Source: Azolla caroliniana
Lineage: Eukaryota; Polypodiophyta
NCBI GenBank assembly: GCA_043228905.1
Contig: JBHGNT010000002.1
Span: 1,488,001 to 1,552,000 of the forward strand
Length of the DNA stretch: 64,000 nt
Direction of reading: 5' to 3'
In this document: positions 61,301 through 64,000 of the stretch, in pieces
Layout of the letters: the number at the start of each line of letters is the position of its first letter
Numbering within the stretch: the first letter of the stretch is position 1
The notes under the pieces: generated by a model
Database searches by the model: none
What the model was told of the DNA's origin: nothing
What the model saw: the letters and a program-made list of their open reading frames with translations, nothing else
Made by a program: the position numbers and the translations under genes

Positions 61301-62149
61301 ACAGTTGCTGGTAATGTAACATATATATTACCTTCCTTCTTGCAACGTATCAACTTGTGTAGGCAATTACACCTCTGTTGATCTAATAGGGGTGCTCAAA
61401 TGAGTCTTCTCTCTAAATGATAAGGAATGAAAGTGTGACCAAATCCCTTCTTTTGATAATTTTATTGACAAGAAACTCTCTTTTGATGCTGACATTTCTT
61501 TCGGTAGACTTGTATTTTGCACTTTCAATTCTGCCGATCCTTTGAACCATTCGAATCCTTGTAAGTGTTTTGCGAGTTTTACCAGAAGATGGATATATGG
61601 TCTTATACATTAAATCAACAAAAACAAAATCAATGAACATTTACAGGTGAGTTGTCCCAGAAGATGGATATATGGTCTTATACACAAATCAGTAAACCAT
61701 GATCATTTACATGTGTTTTTCTTGAATATGGCTCAATGAAAATAAACATGAATTTGGAATACCATGCATTGAATAGTCATTCTACATCTTATCCTAAACA
61801 GCAAAGATGCAAATGACAACATATCATGCTATTTGCAAGTGAAGTCTTGGACAAACTTGTGTCGAAGAATGGATCATGTTATCATCTGTGGGAATTTAAA
61901 TATAATATAATTCATCTAATTCTAAAACAATGTTGATGCCCTGCATCATGTGACCAAACATAGGGTGTATGGTTTTTGTACACTGGTGTTAACTGAGCTT
62001 TTGGAGGTTGGTTAGCCATTGTTTTGAAAAGATTGATTCCCTTTTAATGCATCCATGCCCTGTTCTGTAAATACAGAGCTAAAAACATACATAGCATACA
62101 GTCATCTTGGAAGCCCAGCGACAGTTAATTGACAACCCAGATGTCTTCT
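61301..62149. other. Intergenic, with a two-copy direct repeat
   Basis: 'CAGAAGATGGATATATGGTC' plus 'TTATACA' occurs at about 61580 and 61657, 77 bp apart, with similar sequence following. Nothing else is recognised. Confidence 0.55.
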
Positions 62150-62420
62150 CAAATCCACATGATTTGTATGAGATGGCTCATCACCACAAATTGCCATTTG
62201 TATTGGAGAAGCAGCAGAAGACCAATGATGTGGCATGGGCATCCATGCTGATGTAGCACAAAATCATAAGCTGGAAGGTCCAACGTCATAGGTATCCAAG
62301 GATCCATGTCCATGCAGTTGCATAATCATTGGTTATTGGGCATGAGATATTCGGCTACCAAACATCCATGCAAATGCAAATGTGGCCTGATCAGCTAAAA
62401 CAATTTTGAATAATTGGAAA
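62150..62420 (+). repeat. Second cluster of the 'CATGCTGATGTAGCACAAAATCAT' motif family
   Basis: 'TCCATGCTGATGTAGCACAA' plus 'AATCATAAGCTGG', 'TCCATGCAGTTGCATAATCA' plus 'TTGGTTATTGG' and 'TCCATGCAAATGCAAATGTG' appear as successive degenerate units of about 55-65 bp. They are related to those at 60440-60880. Confidence 0.5.
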
Positions 62421-63234
62421 TCCATTATGTTTTTGTGAAACATCATTTGGTGATGAAAACCCAGCAAGCAAGCAGTTTGGAGAGCACAATATATCTAGGT
62501 TTGCACATAAATTCTTTCAGACGTTGCTGTATGGGAAACATCAATAGCAATATCATTCCATTAGGTTGCTCATGAAATATAGAATGGCATTCCTACTCAT
62601 GAGATATACAGCTTTTGTTTTTTTGTTAGCAAATTAAATATATTGATATTCGAATAAAGAAATGTACATTTGCTCACGGATGGTGCACCTCAAAACACCA
62701 GCTAGTGAGCACATTATACTTATATTGGAAAAAACTTCTTAAAAAATAAGTGCAATAAATCAAGGTGTTATGATTTTGTATGGCTTTTTTCATGGTGCAG
62801 AATGAGATTTTATAATTAATATGTTTGTTTGCCATGTTCCGGGATATTCCTAGAAAACAAATGCATAGTCATTTCTTGAGTCACCCAAGGTATGATTTTG
62901 TACTTGGTTGTATGACAGTTTTTTGTATAAAAACTCAAACTTGACAGTTACATATATCTCCAACTTCATTCTAGAATAGCATTTGAGAAACCACAGCCAA
63001 ACCTCAAATAAAACTACAAACCAACAAATCTTAATATTGTGATTAATGTATTAATTTAGAGAAACATTATTTGTACATCAGACAAAAGAAGACTGAACGA
63101 AATAAAAATAGGCATCAAACTCATATTACAAATTCAAGGAAAACACTAGCATCCCCTTCAATCATCTACAAGAAGCTCTGAGTTCTATGCACACTCAAAA
63201 CATAAGTTTATTTTCATTTTCCTCTTTGATACGT
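62421..63234. other. Convergent intergenic; 3' untranslated region of the COR413 gene at its right end
   Basis: No gene recognised. The part nearest 63234 should be the minus-strand 3' untranslated region of the COR413-type gene; the poly(A) site was not fixed. Confidence 0.4.
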
Positions 63235-64000
63235 CTACGTGAATAGCTTGATCAACTCCCAGAGAGGACACACAAAGAGCAAGATGATACCAATAGTGTT
63301 TGAGACACCACGGCGTTCACCAAATGCATTGCGGAAACCACCCGCAACCCTGATATGTTCTTGTAGAAGATATATTCCGATGACAAGGCTTATAATATAT
63401 CCAATTATAGTACCCCTTAGGGTACTAACCAACAGGCTCGGTGCAGACACAATGAGTAGTATCAATGCCCCAGGAATTTCCAACCAATCTGTAAATACAC
63501 CAAAATGGTAACTATGCATTCTTGTAGCACACCAGAAACCTTAAAAGGGATGAAGAAGGGAACCACACTTTATTAACTTCTTTCCTTTCTTTCATACTTT
63601 TTGTAAATTTCCCCATACATGCAGGAACAAAACCACCCAAGAGCTACTATATCCGCATTCCATGAGTTGGTATTGAACGAAACAAATCAACAATATTGGA
63701 GAGAATCAAACATAAACACTAAATTATATTACCTAAATTATATTGCATAAATTTTCAATGATGCCAAGGACCAAAAATTGAGTCATCTCATACCAGGGAA
63801 ATATTTTGGGAAGAAGAGACGCAGCACGACCGCAACAAAAGCTATCCATTGTCCGACCTCGCCCCTGAGGAGGAACCAACAAATTCCAAATTAACACAAA
63901 TCTCACAAACAGATGTCTTAAACTCCATATACCCCTCTGTACCTAAATAAAGTGAAAAGGACTGAAGGCAAGTTGAGGAAAATATATGGCACCAGTAGAC
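63235..64000 (-). CDS. COR413 plasma-membrane-type cold-regulated protein, C-terminal part (spliced, runs off right edge)
   Basis: Minus-strand exons: from beyond 64000 to 63943, then 63864-63794, then 63488-63235, with a TAG stop at 63235-63237. Borders are GT/AG and phases agree. The joined protein reads 'LLVPYIFLNLPSVLFTLFRG', 'EVGQWIAFVAVVLRLFFP', 'DWLEIPGALILLIVSAPS' and 'LLQEHIRVAGGFRNAFGERR', ending in a hydrophobic 'GIILLFVCPLWELI' segment. This is the COR413 family; the 'LLQEHIRA.GGFRN.F' and 'GISNT.GIILL' blocks are diagnostic. Members are multi-pass membrane proteins induced by cold, drought or ABA. The sequence looks closer to the plasma-membrane subgroup than to the chloroplast-envelope one, from memory of the family. 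The N-terminal half is outside the window. Confidence 0.93.

Overview
This is nuclear DNA from a land plant, most likely a leptosporangiate fern. The evidence is: spliced genes with GT/AG introns (five gene models with many short exons and long AT-rich introns); plant-restricted families (COR413, MIP1-zipper/DUF547, RIN4/NOI); Ty1/copia and Ty3/gypsy elements; a plant LINE; and a decayed PPR sequence with the 'KAC...G..IH.EI...L..ALVDMYAKCG' style that is heavily expanded in ferns. The species call is inference; no database was searched.

Layout. Positions 1-10250 are a GC-rich stack of nested LTR retrotransposons. From the right edge inward: copia C (minus, right LTR 9868-10250) is interrupted by gypsy B (plus, 3' LTR 7369-7996). 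Gypsy B is interrupted inside its protease by copia D (plus, 3' LTR 3017-3423). Copia D is interrupted by gypsy A (minus, 5' LTR 732-1355), whose gag runs off the left edge. From 10250 onward the DNA is AT-rich. 10.25-14.9 kb is gene-poor and holds one copy of a diverged dispersed repeat (second copy near 18.4-20.2 kb). 14.9-17.1 kb (minus) is a RIN4/NOI-type gene. 20.8-24.9 kb (minus) is a LINE split by a decayed PPR sequence that looks like a processed pseudogene. 25.8-32.2 kb (plus) is a CID-domain gene of the RPRD/Rtt103 type. 35.1-40.4 kb (plus) is a long coiled-coil gene of the plant DUF7653 kind. 40.4-54.2 kb is gene-free, with two LINE 3' ends, a tRNA-like SINE head and several decayed tandem repeats. 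54.9-60.4 kb (plus) is a MIP1-leucine-zipper/DUF547 gene. The right edge (63.2 kb to the end, minus) is the C-terminal part of a COR413 plasma-membrane-type gene.

The five host genes are not an operon or an evident pathway cluster. Their likely roles are membrane-associated immune regulation (RIN4-like), RNA polymerase II CTD binding (CID protein), cytoskeletal or scaffold function (coiled coil), an unknown DUF547 function and cold/stress membrane function (COR413). A shared structural theme is that several introns, including the leader introns of two genes, are largely made of decayed tandem repeats. I found no CRISPR array, rRNA, intact tRNA or defence-island-like system, and I do not claim a new biological system. 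The items most worth a second look are the repeat-bearing RIN4-like protein, the PPR retrocopy inside a LINE, the tRNA-derived element inside another LINE, and the introns made of repeats.
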